A DNA stretch of 64,000 nt, from assembly GCA_033064195.1 (NCBI GenBank), contig JARBJD010000006.1:496001-560000 (forward strand), given 5' to 3'. This document shows positions 20,985 to 33,094 of this stretch, piece after piece; the stretch's first letter is position 1; the number at the start of each line of letters is the position of its first letter. Below the pieces are notes generated by a model. That model searched no databases, was not told the DNA's origin, and saw only the letters and a list, made by a program, of their open reading frames with translations. Made by a program: the position numbers and the translations under genes. This DNA comes from Blattamonas nauphoetae. Taxonomy: Eukaryota; Preaxostyla; Oxymonadida.

Positions 20985-23591
20985 TCAACTCATCACCAAT
21001 CTCAATCCACTGTCTCTTTCTTTTGAAGACGCAGTCGATCTCCACGCCAATCTCATGAAAATCATCTCCTATTCTCACTGGGTCACAATTCCGGATAGAC
21101 TCGGACTACTCGAAATTGAAGATGAAGATGAACAGCAAGCTGTTTATGAGTTGGCCTGTTAAGCTGTGTCCAGTCGAGGTGGGATTGTCCAGTCCAATGT
21201 CCAGTCTCCTATTTGGGCGATGAGAGATCTGACCCATGATATTGGTTATTTGGCTCCGAACATATTTTCTCCGCAGGGATTGTTAAATGAACGATTTGTC
21301 GTTGTGTACATGAAATGCACCCCAAATAAAACCAATTGAAAGAAAAAGATATTTCAGTTTACAACTTTGCGAGGATCTGTACTGTTGATGTGAGATCTCG
21401 TATTCTTGCTGATATCTTGTTAGTTGGGCCGATATGTTCCTTTCCTCCCATGAATATAAAAACGCCGCTGCAGTTTATTCATTCTTATCTTTGTTGTGAA
21501 CGACGTGCTGGGCAGCCACAATCGTAACATGTGCAATGAGGAGTGATGCAGATAACCAACACGGGAAAGAACTGGAATGAGAGAGAAGAAAATGAATGAG
21601 GCATGCGGAATGACAAACAAGAGAAATGTGGACATCCGGAGGTGTCAACAACAATCTCGTTCAAAAGACATACTGACCCGACCATCAACCACAGAGGTGA
21701 AGAGAATCATCATCGACACTGAGTTTCCCGAAGTTAGAAGAGTTGTGCCGCAGTAACCCAACTCCTTGGAGAAATAGTTCGATGAGTCACAGACAGCCTT
21801 TTTGATTCCGCCAAGACAGTTACGCGGTACTTCTCTGATGAATTGGTTCGAGCACACACAGCGTTGATACTTGTGGAGATGAGGGCTTGGGTGTGGTTGA
21901 GAGTGGACCTAAACATGATACCAAGAATCATCACAATTGCTGTGAATATCCGTCAAGGTATCCAGAATACAAATTCTTGCATTTGACTGCAATTCTTTGG
22001 AAATATGCGGATGATTCCAAACAGGAGCAGAGGCGTGTCCAGAACACAATCAATGGTGATCGAGCAGGTCAGCGCTCACCAATGCGTTTGGACAAATATA
22101 TCTGGAAGATGAGGAAAAACATGAAAGAGAACATACTGTAGAGGATGAATCTGTGCATACGAGCAGTAGAGATTCATATTCCAATGAAAAGAACTCATTC
22201 CCCCACATTGTGAGGAGTCATCATGCAATGAATCTCAGTTGCTATGAGAAGAGAAGAATTGAAAGAATGAGCAGAAGAAGCAAACAAACATTGATTAAGA
22301 CAACAGGGAAGATATAAATGATCACACAGATCATCCCAACGATTGACATAGCCGCAGAAGCGACCTGAATACAGAGAATATCGGATTCCACATCATAAAT
22401 TGAAGAAACTCAAGTAAGTTGATCTCACCAGTGAAAAGTCACGTATCATCGAGGCAGAACTTTGAGGAAAGGATGCGAAACGAAGGCTGGAACAGAAAGG
22501 AATAAAAGAAGAATTTAGAATGAGAAATTCACACATTTGAGTTCAAGCATAGAGATTCGATGGTGATATCAATCGTGGGGTGAGAGATGTTGTGTCTGGG
22601 GAAGAATGAATGAATTCTAGATCTGTTGACTTTGCGTCGCGATTTATGACCCCACGGTATTTCAAAACCGAGACGAAGTCGCCTAGTATTCAAAAAAAAG
22701 TGAGAGAGACATGTGAACATCAAACCGTAATTGAGATGAGGATGTAACTCAATCCCTTAATAGGTGTCGATTGGACAGTTCAGGACTGGACAGTCCATTG
22801 GACTGTCCAATTTTGCCGACTCGTCAAAACCTCAATAAACGGGATGCACTAATTGTGTAGACTTCAGAAAAAAAATTTCAGCGAAATGTCCAGTCACGTC
22901 CAATGACGTCCAATGGTGGGTGGATCAAGTCGAGATTCACACTTGGCTGAATATGATCAAATTATCTCCATTTCGCTATTTCTTAAGTGATTATTGTCAT
23001 TTCTTTGTGAAAATGATTGAATGAGTGAATTGAGGATGAGAGAAGCAAGTCTAAAAATGAATGTCCAATAGAGGTCGATTGTCCAGTCCAACATTGGCAA
23101 CGTCCAATCCAATTAACATGCCAATTTATGAGACAGTTTTCAAGCAAGTTCTCGTACCTTCGGAGAAGTATCTCTACCATTTATGCGCGAACCGACTTTC
23201 GATCATCGATGGTAAGCAATCCGTGAATTTTCTGAGAATCCTCGCCAGAATCCTCAAAATATCTCCATATCATCAACCGACAATGGATTTGGTCCTGAAG
23301 ATGCCAGTGTTTCTCACAATTCCAAGTTGTCTCTCATTCTTCGAAAGTGATGAATCAATCTGGTATTTTCTGCATCGTATTATCGATCTCCAACGGAAAT
23401 GGAACAGAAAAGGAGGAGAAGTGCCGCAGATGTGGATAAAAGTCTATCGAATGTTGAGAATGGAGGGCATCGGAGATGTGATTGAAGAAAAGCTGCGAAA
23501 CGACGAAAGCGGAATGCGAGGACGATCGATTGTTGTGAGATCGATGGAATGGAACAACTTGCTGGGCATGAACCTTCCGTGGCGTGGATAG
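20985..23591 (+). pseudogene. F6, 5'-truncated F gene split by a 1.97-kb element
   Basis: The upstream region (ending TCTCTTGATTCTTCAA) is joined directly to the middle of the F frame (LITNLNPLSLSFEDAVDLH), skipping about the first 145 codons. The frame continues to QQAVYE at 21150, is interrupted by the element, and resumes exactly with YETVFKQVLVPSEKYLYHLC at 23125. It ends MNLPWRG then TAG at 23591. The 3' part is otherwise undamaged. Confidence 0.8.
21151..23124. mobile_element. 1974-bp DNA element with 8-bp target duplication
   Basis: The direct repeat TTTATGAG (21143-21150 and 23125-23132) flanks it. The termini are inverted repeats, TTGGCCTGTTAA on the left and the complement of TTAACATGCCAA on the right (11 of 12 match). 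Copies of GTCCAGTC and GTCCAAT cluster within about 60 bp of the left end and 350 bp of the right end in both orientations, like the subterminal transposase-binding repeats of hAT elements. The interior has only short frames, some with hydrophobic stretches on the minus strand; I recognise no transposase. Probably a non-autonomous or decayed element. Confidence 0.8.
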
Positions 23592-24556
23592 ACGCCGACA
23601 AGAACCACCGATCCTTTCGAACAGTTTCTGCTTTTATTGCTTCAACAAGCCCTGTTTGTGTGTGCTCGTCTTTCTCGACACTTCGGAAGGACAGAAAAAC
23701 CAAAATGCTTCTTCGTCCCATCTGCTCGACGTGCTGCTCGCATTGTCAGGCACTCAGCTGCTTCTGGTCTCGCCGATCTCGAAGTCGACGATCGTTCGGA
23801 CAGCTCCAAATGGATCAGACAGCGCTCATTCGAGTTCTCGGCATCTTAATTCACAACTCTTATCTTCTTCCTCTTCAACCACGCACACTCTGTGAAATCG
23901 CTCCCGTAGCACCAGACCTCCGTTTGAAGACATTCTCCTCATCTGTCTCGAATATCTGCAGACGCTTCCACCATCCACACCGTCTCTCACACCCTTCATC
24001 ATTCCTTTCCTTCCTCTCCTCGTTCACTCCAACCTCCACAATCAATCCACGCCATCCCAATCGCTCTTTGACCACAATTGGAGAGAGAAGGGATTGACAG
24101 TGAAGAGTGGCTGTCTCCTCTGTCTGATGTCCAAATTGACAATTCAGCTTGCCAGGTCGACACCCTCCAACTTCGACCGACACCCTCCAACCTCAATTGA
24201 CTCATCACTCTTTTCTGATTGCTGTCCACACTCTCGCTCATTCCACACATTGCCAGTCACACGAAAACAGACATCCCAAAAGATCGATGGAAGGGGAGGA
24301 TTTGAGAGGATGGACGAAAACACATGCTGAACCACACCCATGTTCGCATCCGTCTCTTCGTCTGTATTCCAGTCTGCCTCACTTGTTCATTCGTTGTTCT
24401 TCGACGTTCTAATCTTGTCATTCTTTCATTCTCGTTCCAACGCTCCCTCTTCATTCATGAATCGTCTGATTCTTCGTTGTTCTTCGACATTTGATTTTCG
24501 TTCTTGTTTTTGGATGACTCTCTCATTTCACTCTTGTTGTTTCTCGCTTTGTTCTG
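23592..24556. other. Spacer and F7 upstream region
   Basis: After a short F 3' flank comes a copy of the 19900-20020 spacer. From about 24160 two units of the 20-bp CCCTCCAACTTCRACCRACA repeat appear, followed by 24200-24560, which is nearly the same as 40665-41020 upstream of F9. So F7 and F9 share a promoter unit in which the minisatellite expanded from 2 to 30 copies. Confidence 0.6.
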
Positions 24557-24568
24557 ACCCATACCGAA
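24557..24568 (+). promoter_or_regulatory. F-array promoter motif of F7
   Basis: ACCCATACCGAA, a variant with CC for AAC, starts 35 nt before the F7 ATG. F9 has the same variant. Confidence 0.55.
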
Positions 24569-25020
24569 CTTTTTTGCCAAACTCAAACTGAATGATAACA
24601 ATTTTCGAGGAAAATAACACCTCCTCAAGTACAGGACGCTCTGATTTGTCCTCCCGTCATTCGGAATTTTCTATGGATTGCTCTGCTTTCCTGAATTGGG
24701 ATGAATGTCGACTTGAATCTGAGCAGGAAATAGCTGTTGTCTTTCGATCTCTAGTGGCGACTTTGAAGTTTCAGCCTGCACTTGATGCCTCTTTGGAAGC
24801 GAAAACGGTGAAATTTCTCGAATTTGTGAAACCGAAAGGTCGACAATCTGCCGATGCTTTTCTCAGCACCCTTGCATCATCCTCTGATGAATCCGAGCCA
24901 GACTTCGTGCAGTGCATTGTTGTTCTTGTTTCCTCACCCAGTCAGATCATCACCACAACAACAATGGAGATACTCCATCCTCTGATCTTTTGGTGTTCAC
25001 CCCAAGTCCGACTTGCCCTT

Positions 25021-25397
25021 TCCAACAAACCAGTGCTCATTAACAACTGAGACCGGTGACGTGGAAATATACAATGGGTGGCCTGCCCAAGAGAAACAAA
25101 ACAGAGAAAAAGAAAACTTTATCTGTTTAAAAAATTATGCCCGACAAGGGACGCAAGGGTCACAGTGTCGGTTCTACCCCTGTTTGGGTGGTTAATGAGC
25201 AAAAAAGAGAGAGATCACTGTCTCTGTCCAGAAAGAGCCTCAACGAGGGAGAGAAAACTGGACAAACATGAGAGGTCAAAAGTGACAAGTGAAATGGAAA
25301 GGCCAAAGGGCTGTGCTAGAGTCGGTTTTGCGACAAAACGAGAACGAACATCAGTTGTGTGGCAGTGTTCGCTGTTAATGAGCACTGGTTTGTTGGA
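25021..25397. mobile_element. 377-bp inverted-repeat unit (short member)
   Basis: It begins TCCAACAAACCAGTGCTCAT and ends with its complement (25-bp inverted ends). Just inside the left end, 25052-25085 matches in inverted orientation the inner side of the right end of the larger neighbour (about 30030-30067), so both belong to one family. No coding capacity is evident. It lies directly against the larger unit inside F7. Confidence 0.75.
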
Positions 25398-25398
25398 A

Positions 25399-25452
25399 AT
25401 GTCATCGCTACGCTCTGACACCCAACAAACCAGGGCTTCATTAACAACTGAG
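25399..25452. repeat. Left terminal inverted repeat (54 bp)
   Basis: Exact reverse complement of 30068-30121. It contains the inner near-palindrome TGTCA...TGACA at its outer end. Confidence 0.9.
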
Positions 25453-25717
25453 TATTGAAAGGAAAAGAATGAGAAGAGAAGAGAAAAGATATCTTTGTGT
25501 TCTTCTTCCTAGATCTGGTCATCAGTTGATTTAGGCCGTGACCCAATTGGGCTGTCACCCCACTGATTGCGAGTTCTCTTACCAACTCAGCACTCTCTCC
25601 ATTCCGTACTCCCGACTCTCTTTCCTCTTCCGAGTCATGCCTGCCCTTCTTCCTTCACGAGTCACTACTCAAGTCTCACTTTGCCATAATACTCCACTCC
25701 AACCCAAACCTCCCTCA

Positions 25718-26842
25718 GTCAACTGCAGCTTTCCCTCTTCCAAAGGTGGTCGTTGAGGTGAAAATGTTGGAGAAAGTGCCGAACATGCCCGAACTTAATC
25801 AGGTCTCTTTCTCCCAAGGATGTCTCCTTGCACTCTCACTCAACTTCCAAGACATTGGTTCGGGTCAGCATGCAGTCTTTCTTCTGAGAGGATGTTCTTC
25901 TGCTCCGACACACTTCCTTGTACTTGATCTCAACCTCCCCCAAGTCAACTGCAGCTTTCCCTCTTCCAAAGGTGACCGCCGAGATGAAAATGTTGGAGAA
26001 AGTGCGAACATGCCCGAACTTAATCAGGTCTCTTTCTCCCAAGGATGTCTCCTTGCACTCTCACTCAACTTCCACGACATTGGTTCGGGTCAGCATGCAG
26101 TCTTTCTTCTGAGAGGATGTTCTTCTGCTCCGACACACTTCCTTGTACTTGATCTCAACCTCCCCCAAGTCAACTGCAGCTTTCCCTCTTCCAAAGGTGA
26201 CCGCCGAGATGAAAATGTTGGAGAAAGTGCGAACATGCCCGAACTTAATCAGGTCTCTTTCTCCCAAGGATGTCTCCTTGCACTCTCACTCAACTTCCAC
26301 GACATTGGTTCGGGTCAGCATGCAATCTTTCTTCTGAGAGGATGTTCCTCCGCCCTGACACACTTCTTTATTCTCGATCTCATCCTCCTCCAAGTCAACT
26401 GCAGCTTTCCCTCTTCCAAAGGTGACCGCCGAGATGAAAATGTTGGAGAAAGTGCCGAACATGCCCGAACTTAATCAGGTCTCTTTCTCCCAAGGATGTC
26501 TCCTTGCACTCTCACTCAACTTCCAAGACATTGGTTCGGGTCAGCATGCAGTCTTTCTTCTGAGAGGATGTTCTTCTGCTCCGACACACTTCCTTGTACT
26601 TGATCTCAACCTCCCCCAAGTCAACTGCAGCTTTCCCTCTTCCAAAGGTGACCGCCGAGATGAAAATGTTGGAGAAAGTGCGAACATGCCCGAACTTAAT
26701 CAGGTCTCTTTCTCCCAAGGATGTCTCCTTGCACTCTCACTCAACTGCCACGACCTTGTTTCGGGTCCGCTCGCAATCTTTCTTTTGGGAGGATGTTCCT
26801 CTGCCCTTACAGACTTCTTCGTTTTTGATCTCAACAGCTGAT
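25718..26842. repeat. 225-bp tandem repeat, five units, 75-codon period
   Basis: Units start at 25718, 25944, 26169, 26394 and 26620 with GTCAACTGCAGCTTTCCCTC; two units are 226 bp because of one extra C. The plus frame is open through three units (VNCSFPSSKG...NMPELNQVSFSQGCLLALSL), giving a 75-residue protein repeat. The minus strand has a 68-codon frame in each full unit. The first and last units are more diverged than the middle ones, as expected for unequal exchange. Whether it is translated is unknown. Confidence 0.9.
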
Positions 26843-27786
26843 GAAGCATTTGTATTTGATTGCTTCGAATTCACTGCCAACTGCCAATTCATTGAACCTG
26901 TCCCGCTTGTTGTTGGGTTGGTGACGGGTTTGTATCCATTCTGAACACTCTTGGGAGTGTATTCTTCGGTACCATCCAGACTCCTTGTTCCTTGATGTCT
27001 TCAGGCAATCTTGCTCGTAATCTGTCAAGTGCAGTGAATCTTCGTCTTCCTCATCCATCCCGTGATGTCAATATGGAACATTAGATCATTTACGAAGAGT
27101 TTGTTCTTGTCTTGTGCTTTCTTCGCTTCTCCATGTCCTTCAATCCAGTACTCTTTCCCAGCTATCAATACTACTGAGATGCAATCCTGCTTTTACTTAG
27201 TCTCTTGTTCAACTGGCGTCAAGTCTCCCCAAATTCCGTCATATCACTTCAGCTTCTCCCATCCGACTGTTCTTCAATTCAACGATCTTGTGCAGGGTGT
27301 AACTTGAATGGCGTTCTGTCTCCTCCATTCCTTTCACTTCTGTCCCAGCAAGTCTGTTCTCAACCCATCTTCTGCTTTCCTCGATGCTAGCTCCACCTTG
27401 TGGTGAACAAGCCCAGTATGCCTGTTCTTTCATGACGTCCTTATCACCTCCCAACCCCATTCTTACCTCACTCCTTCTCATCACCTTGCAGCGAATAACA
27501 GTGATTTCGACAAAGTTGGAGCGGGCCATCCGGTAGTTCTTATCATTTGTCACCCTTCCGTCTCCTGATCCAAATGGTTGCGACAGTCCCTGACAATCGA
27601 GTAGTTCCAACGAGTCTTCTCGTTTTCCCCCAACTTCCGCAACATCGCTTCAGTTCCGCCAGCAGTCGTGGTCTTGACGAGAGAGAATCCCTCGGGACAG
27701 TCTTTGCATCATAGCCCATTCTTTCTGGCTCGATGAAAGTGGACCAAGCTTTTTTGGGGAGAGCATAAGACTACAATGGAAGAATA

Positions 27787-27967
27787 GATCTGACTTCCTT
27801 TGTAACTCCCTTCGCGTGGAGTGGAAGATCTGGCTTCCTTTGTAACTCCCTTCGCGTGGAGTGGAAGATCTGGCTTCCTTTGTAACTCCCTTCGCGTGGA
27901 GTGGAAGATCTGGCTTCCGTTGCAACTCCCTTCGCGTGGAGTGGAAGATCTGGCTTCCGTTGCAACT
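27787..27967. repeat. 40-bp tandem repeat, four full units plus a partial
   Basis: Units begin GATCTGGCTTCC and contain CTCCCTTCGCGTGGAGTGGAA; they start at 27787, 27827, 27867, 27907 and 27947 (partial). It lies inside the 4.7-kb element. Confidence 0.92.
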
Positions 27968-30067
27968 TCATCGTCTCCACAAAACGTACAGTATCATAAC
28001 CGGTGAGCTACGCAATCATAGCTGCCACACCGTCTTGCTCACCATGTCCGGCGAGTTGATCTTGAGTATCTTGGAGCACTCACCTGGACCCGTTGCATTG
28101 CTGACATTCGACTCAACTCCAATCGTCTTCGTCAAAACTGATTCCTGACATTCCATTCGGTGGCTCTGGGAAAGTCACTGTTGGAGTTGCGTAAGACACA
28201 ATCAGAGTCAATGATGTGAGTCTCTTCCTGTGGATGTCATCCCAGGTCGAATAGTTCGGTGTCAGAAGCAGTATCGCTTCGATCTGTTTCCTTCGACTTC
28301 GATATCGGTCTTCAACAATGTGTTCTCCGCGACTGGCCCCATTGATTACTGGCAGTGTGGCAGATTTTGCCAAAGTGGTGACTATACTCCACAGAGAAGC
28401 ATTCTTGGTTCGTCAGTGTCGTCGGATGTCAAACCAGGTTTATGCTTGTTTCCGAGCGAAATCCCTCACTAACACGTTGAACGGGAGTTGCTGAGCACGT
28501 CCTGCCTTGATGACATCCTGCGTGAACAATCCAGCCGTGATTTAAGTGGGAAGAGAGCAACAATCACTTCGTCAAAACTGGTTGGGTTCATTTCAGCTTC
28601 GACTCCAAGTTGTGTTGAGGCACTCGATGTTTTCTGAGGTGCTCCTGGATAAAACTTTTGTTCCCCCGAGCTTGCCTTTGCCAGATGTTTATTGATGCGT
28701 TGAATACTTGATTGGTTTCAATCTTCCCGCTGTCCGTTCTTTTTTGGTAGTCTGTGCATGTACTTCCAAGTATTTTGAGGACTGTCTTGTGTTCCTCGAA
28801 CCTGGTTGCTGGAGTCTGATTTCTCAATGCCGAGTCATATATCATCATCATTTGCACTTGGATTTCGGGATCTTTCCGTATAAATCATTTAAAAACGTGC
28901 CAGAGTTGAGTTGGTCATTCCTGATGAGCTGTGACTCTATATTTCCATATGGCGCAAGTTGTAATGCGATTCGGACTAGAGGTGATCTATTCACGGCTAA
29001 TGCAAGCAAAAGAAGAAGAGTCAGCGGGTGCTTGTCCTTCATAGATCATGTCCGCCAATGACCATGGCTTGCGAGTTGATAAGTGTGATATAGCTCTCAC
29101 AAGTAGCGCAGGGGTTTGTTAACACCATGGTTGATTGTTCTTACCGACATAGAACCTCGGACAGACAAAGCCCTCATTCATCAGTTGGTTCGGAGATTTT
29201 CCATTCACCTCCTCCTTCTTCGGGAGATCATCATTTCATACAATCAGTTCCAAGATATGCACAAGCTGTAAGATCTTGAATTCAAAAGCATTGCTACAGA
29301 GCTGAGAGATGCTGCTTTTCTGATTTGAGAGGCCTCCCGAAGTATGTCTGAACGACCAGGAGTTAAGGAGGGAAACAGGATCCCTCCCCCGTTTAAAAAA
29401 ATTGTTGAAGATTTGACTTTGGGTTTGGAGTTGTGTTGCTTCTTAGCACGCATTGAGGCCGCAACGACTACATGGTCCTTGACATGCGAGCTCTCGCATG
29501 ATGTTCTGAGTTGTCACGACATTAAGAGTTTTTAGTCATAGAAATTGATTCTTCGCATGTATCTGGCCATAGTGTTGATGAGCCTAGTTTGTCATGGTGG
29601 ATTCATGAATGTTGTTGAATTTGCTGGTATCCCAAAATTTTGTCGAGTTTAGTGGCTCCAATCAGATATTGCGTTTAACAGGAGACCACAAAGTGTACCC
29701 TCGTCGCAAAGAACTCCATATTTCTAACGTCATATTTGCATTGATCTTTCGATTTGGTTGGCGGATTTCTTGTTGATTTGCCCACCATGCATAATTGGAC
29801 GATGACTTGTCACTTCGTATCTGGGGATTTCTCCCTCAAAAACTGGAATTTGGAGCTTTGTTCGAGAACCTGTGTCCGAGAGAAGAGTTGAAATGCGGTT
29901 CATTTAATCAGTCATCGAGCAAGTCCAAGCTTGATTTGGGTGTTGTCAACCAGTATAGAAAGGGTTTCATGAATAGTAGTTGGTTAGTTTGCGACGAGGA
30001 CATGTACGTATTCTGTTTTGTTTGATCTTTCGGTAGGCCACCCATTGTATATTTCCACGTCACCGGT

Positions 30068-30121
30068 CTCAGTTGTTAATGAAGCCCTGGTTTGTTGGGT
30101 GTCAGAGCGTAGCGATGACAT
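30068..30121. repeat. Right terminal inverted repeat (54 bp)
   Basis: Exact reverse complement of 25399-25452, directly followed by resumed F7 coding sequence. Confidence 0.9.
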
Positions 30122-30767
30122 CGTCAGAGCTGATCTAATCCCTCAACTCATCATCTCTCTCAATCCACAATCTTTTCCATTCACCGAAGCAGTCAATATC
30201 CACACTAATCTCCTTTCAAGCGTCGCCCGTTCTCTCTTGCTCACAACTCCGGATGGTCTCGCAAAACTCGGAATTGTAGATGCCGATGAACAACTAACTG
30301 TTCATGGGACAGTTCTGAAGCAAGTTATCATTCCATCCGAGAAGTATATTTGCCATTTGTGCTTCAACCGATTTTCGATCTTCGATGGAGTGCTATGCAT
30401 GTATTTTCTGGCACTCCTTGCGGCAGTCCTCGAAATATCTCCTTACTATCAACCGACAATGGAATTGGTTCTGAATACGCCGGTCTTTCTCTCAATTCCA
30501 AGTTGTCTTACGTTCTTCGAAAACGATCGCTCAATCTGGGTTTTTCTGTCTTCAATGATCCACACCCAGCGGAGATGGAACGATGGAAGGGGATACCAGC
30601 GACAGATGTGGAAGGATGTGCATCGAATGTTGAGAATGGAAGGGATCGAAGATGTGATTGAGGAAAAGCTGCAAAACGACAGGTCCACTATTTTTGGAGG
30701 ATGGCTTGTTGACAAATTGATGACATGGAACAACCTGTTGGGCATGAACCTTCCGGAACGGGAATAG

Positions 30768-31784
30768 AAATAGACAAAAACCAGCGAACACTTCAACCTG
30801 TTTTTGGCTTGTTTTGAGCAGCAAACACTATTTACGTATAATCTTTATCAACTCTGACATCGCTTCATTCTTTCCGGACCGATTGGGATTCTTCCTCAGT
30901 CTCCTCAACAAATTCCAAATTCTCATTTTTCGTTCTCTGAAGATCGCTATGGCATTCACATGACAACTTGTTCTGGCACCACGCTTCCCAACCCCCTCCT
31001 TCGATGCCCTCAGCTCCCGTCGCCGACGAGGATGGAGTATCAGCATCAAAGACGCCCTCCACTCTGTCTCAGATCTCAACACCGCCGAGAAGAGGAAGCA
31101 GCTGAACACAATTGGACGATGCTCCTCTCATCCCCTCCCGCCGACGACACGTCAACTGCTGACCGGCTGTCCCCTCACTCTTCGCCAAAGCCAACCCAAC
31201 CGCACTCGAGGGATGGACGAGATTGCAGTTGGCTCACCTCAGCGGAAGCAGCACAAGCGAACACAGCACCGAGCAGACCGCCCGACCGACAGAACATTGG
31301 CACAGCTGATCACATGGCTTACCACATCGTCACCACAATTGAGCCTGACACATCACATCATCGTCTTCGCTCACTCCATGTGTCGGTGCTGTCTGGTGAC
31401 TGCAAGAATAGTTGGCGACACTCGGATCCCTGTCGAGTCAACAGCAGAAGCGGAAGCGGCAGCAGGAGCAGATGATGTGAAGACTGTAGAGAGCGAAGGA
31501 GACTGGAAGAGTTGATGAGGTGTTTTTGAAAGGAGCGATGGAAGACAAGAAGCTTGTCGCGCTGAAGGTGAAGGAATCGGAGAGGAGGCAGGGGACAGTG
31601 CGAGAGGAGAGCGTTGCGCTGGCGCAGACGATTTAGAGTGAAGATTGAAGAGTGGGGACGAGAGACAGAAGTAACTGGTTGCGTCTGAGGCTGATGAACT
31701 GGAAGACAGGACTGGAAAGGGAGAGGAAGAGATTTACAATTGAACGATAATTTCAACTCACTCATTTTTTCACTCATCAGTCTG
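30768..31784. other. F7 3' flank, dispersed repeat and F8 upstream region
   Basis: 30810-31000 repeats the F1 3' flank. 31085-31130 is a dispersed repeat also found at about 45072 and 47830 (GAGAAGAGGAAGCAGCTGAA). 31310-31530 recurs in altered form at 38430-38670 and reads as a fragment with CRCCLVTARIVGD. 31700-31742 is shared with the F2 upstream region. No complete gene was recognised. Confidence 0.5.
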
Positions 31785-31796
31785 GCCCATAACAAG
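31785..31796 (+). promoter_or_regulatory. F-array promoter motif of F8
   Basis: GCCCATAACAAG starts exactly 36 nt before the F8 ATG. Confidence 0.6.
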
Positions 31797-33094
31797 CGTA
31801 TTGTCTCTGAGTCTGAAAAAATGACTGCGATTGACGAGAAAAAAGCCACATCCACTAATTCTCCTTGTGCTGGTATCGCTTCACACTGCTTTTCATATTC
31901 TCCAGATTGTTCTGCTTTCCTGAATTGGAACGAAGAAGAACTCGTGACTAAATCCGAAAAGCACGTTGTCTTTCTATCTCTCGTTGCCGCTGTGAAGTTG
32001 CAGCCCGAACTTGATATCTCTTTGGAAGCGAAAGCTGTAAAATTTCTCGAATATGTGGTTCCGTTCAATCAAGAATCAACTGAAGCTTTTCTCAACAGCT
32101 TTGCGTCGTTCTCTGGTGATTCTTCGACCAACTTCATACAATCCATTGTGGTACTCGTTTCAACACCCAATCAAGCAATCGCCAAAGCAGCAATGAAGAT
32201 GCTTGAAAAGCTCTTCTCATGGTGTTCAGCTAAAGTTCGACTAGCCCTCGTCAAAGCTGATCTAATGCATCAACTCATCACCACTCTCAATCCACTGTCT
32301 CTTTCCATTGCAGAAGCAGTCGATATCCACATACATCTCTTGAAAATTATCACACACTTTGTCTGGCTCTTAACTCCGAATGGTCTCACACGAATCGGAA
32401 TTCACGATGGTAATGAGCAACAAGCTGTTCACGAGATGGTTTTTCAGCAAGTTATCACACCTTCGGAGAAGTATATTTGGCATTTGTGCTTGAACCGATT
32501 TTCGATCTTCGATGGCGAGCAATCCAGGGATTTCATGACACTCCTCTCCCGACTCCTCCGAATATCTCCTTCTTATCATAGTGCCCACATAAACCCGCTT
32601 TTATCCATAAACCCGCGCAAAATCCAAAATAGTGATCATCATTATGAATTAATTCCTTCCATCTCATCTTTTCACTTTTTAGAACTAGTTACTCAAAATT
32701 GATTAAAAGGGAGTCGGATCAAAATCAAAATGTGGGTCAATTTTGTTCAGAACACAGGAGGAATGAGAAGCTGAACCGCGCAGCCAGCTTGACATCTTCC
32801 TCCAGATTGTCATCTTCGATCTCAATCAGTTGCAATCGATAATGTGGTCGCTGCCACCTCTCTTTGGATATCTCTTCACACAATCAAAAGACCACACTAA
32901 TCTTCAGGATTCTCGACTCAACGAAGTTCCACAAGACGCACAACCAATGAATCGATCCCTCCATCCCCCTCACGACACAGAATACTTATATGTGGCCGAC
33001 ATCTCCAAATTTCGGTGAGGGGAATCGATGTGATCTGCCACTAGGATCCAAACGGAGACTGTTGGATCGTTGATTCATACATCCGCTTTTCTTC

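Larger units (their letters stand above)
25399..30121. mobile_element. 4.7-kb element with perfect 54-bp inverted ends, family unknown
   Basis: Positions 25399-25452 and 30068-30121 are exact inverted repeats beginning ATGTCATCGCTACGCTCTGA. The interior holds the 225-bp and 40-bp tandem arrays and only short frames. I recognise no transposase, integrase, polymerase or capsid-type protein, so the family cannot be named; it is probably a decayed or non-autonomous relative of a larger element. No clear target duplication was found at the F7 junctions, perhaps because two units inserted or recombined there. Confidence 0.75.
24592..30767 (+). pseudogene. F7, F gene split by a 5.1-kb composite insertion
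   Basis: The 5' part, 24592-25019, reads family F up to the block CSPQVRLAL. The 3' part resumes at 30122 with VRADLIPQLIISLNPQ and runs to MNLPERE and TAG at 30767. Together they cover the full family length with nothing lost at the junction beyond one or two bases. The insertion carries two related inverted-repeat units. Each half is undamaged, so the insertion is recent relative to the age of the copy. Confidence 0.85.

Noticed and set aside
25399-30121. A Polinton-like or other virus-like element
   Set aside because: Size and long inverted ends made me consider it, but no polymerase, integrase, protease or capsid-type protein could be recognised, so the family is left open.
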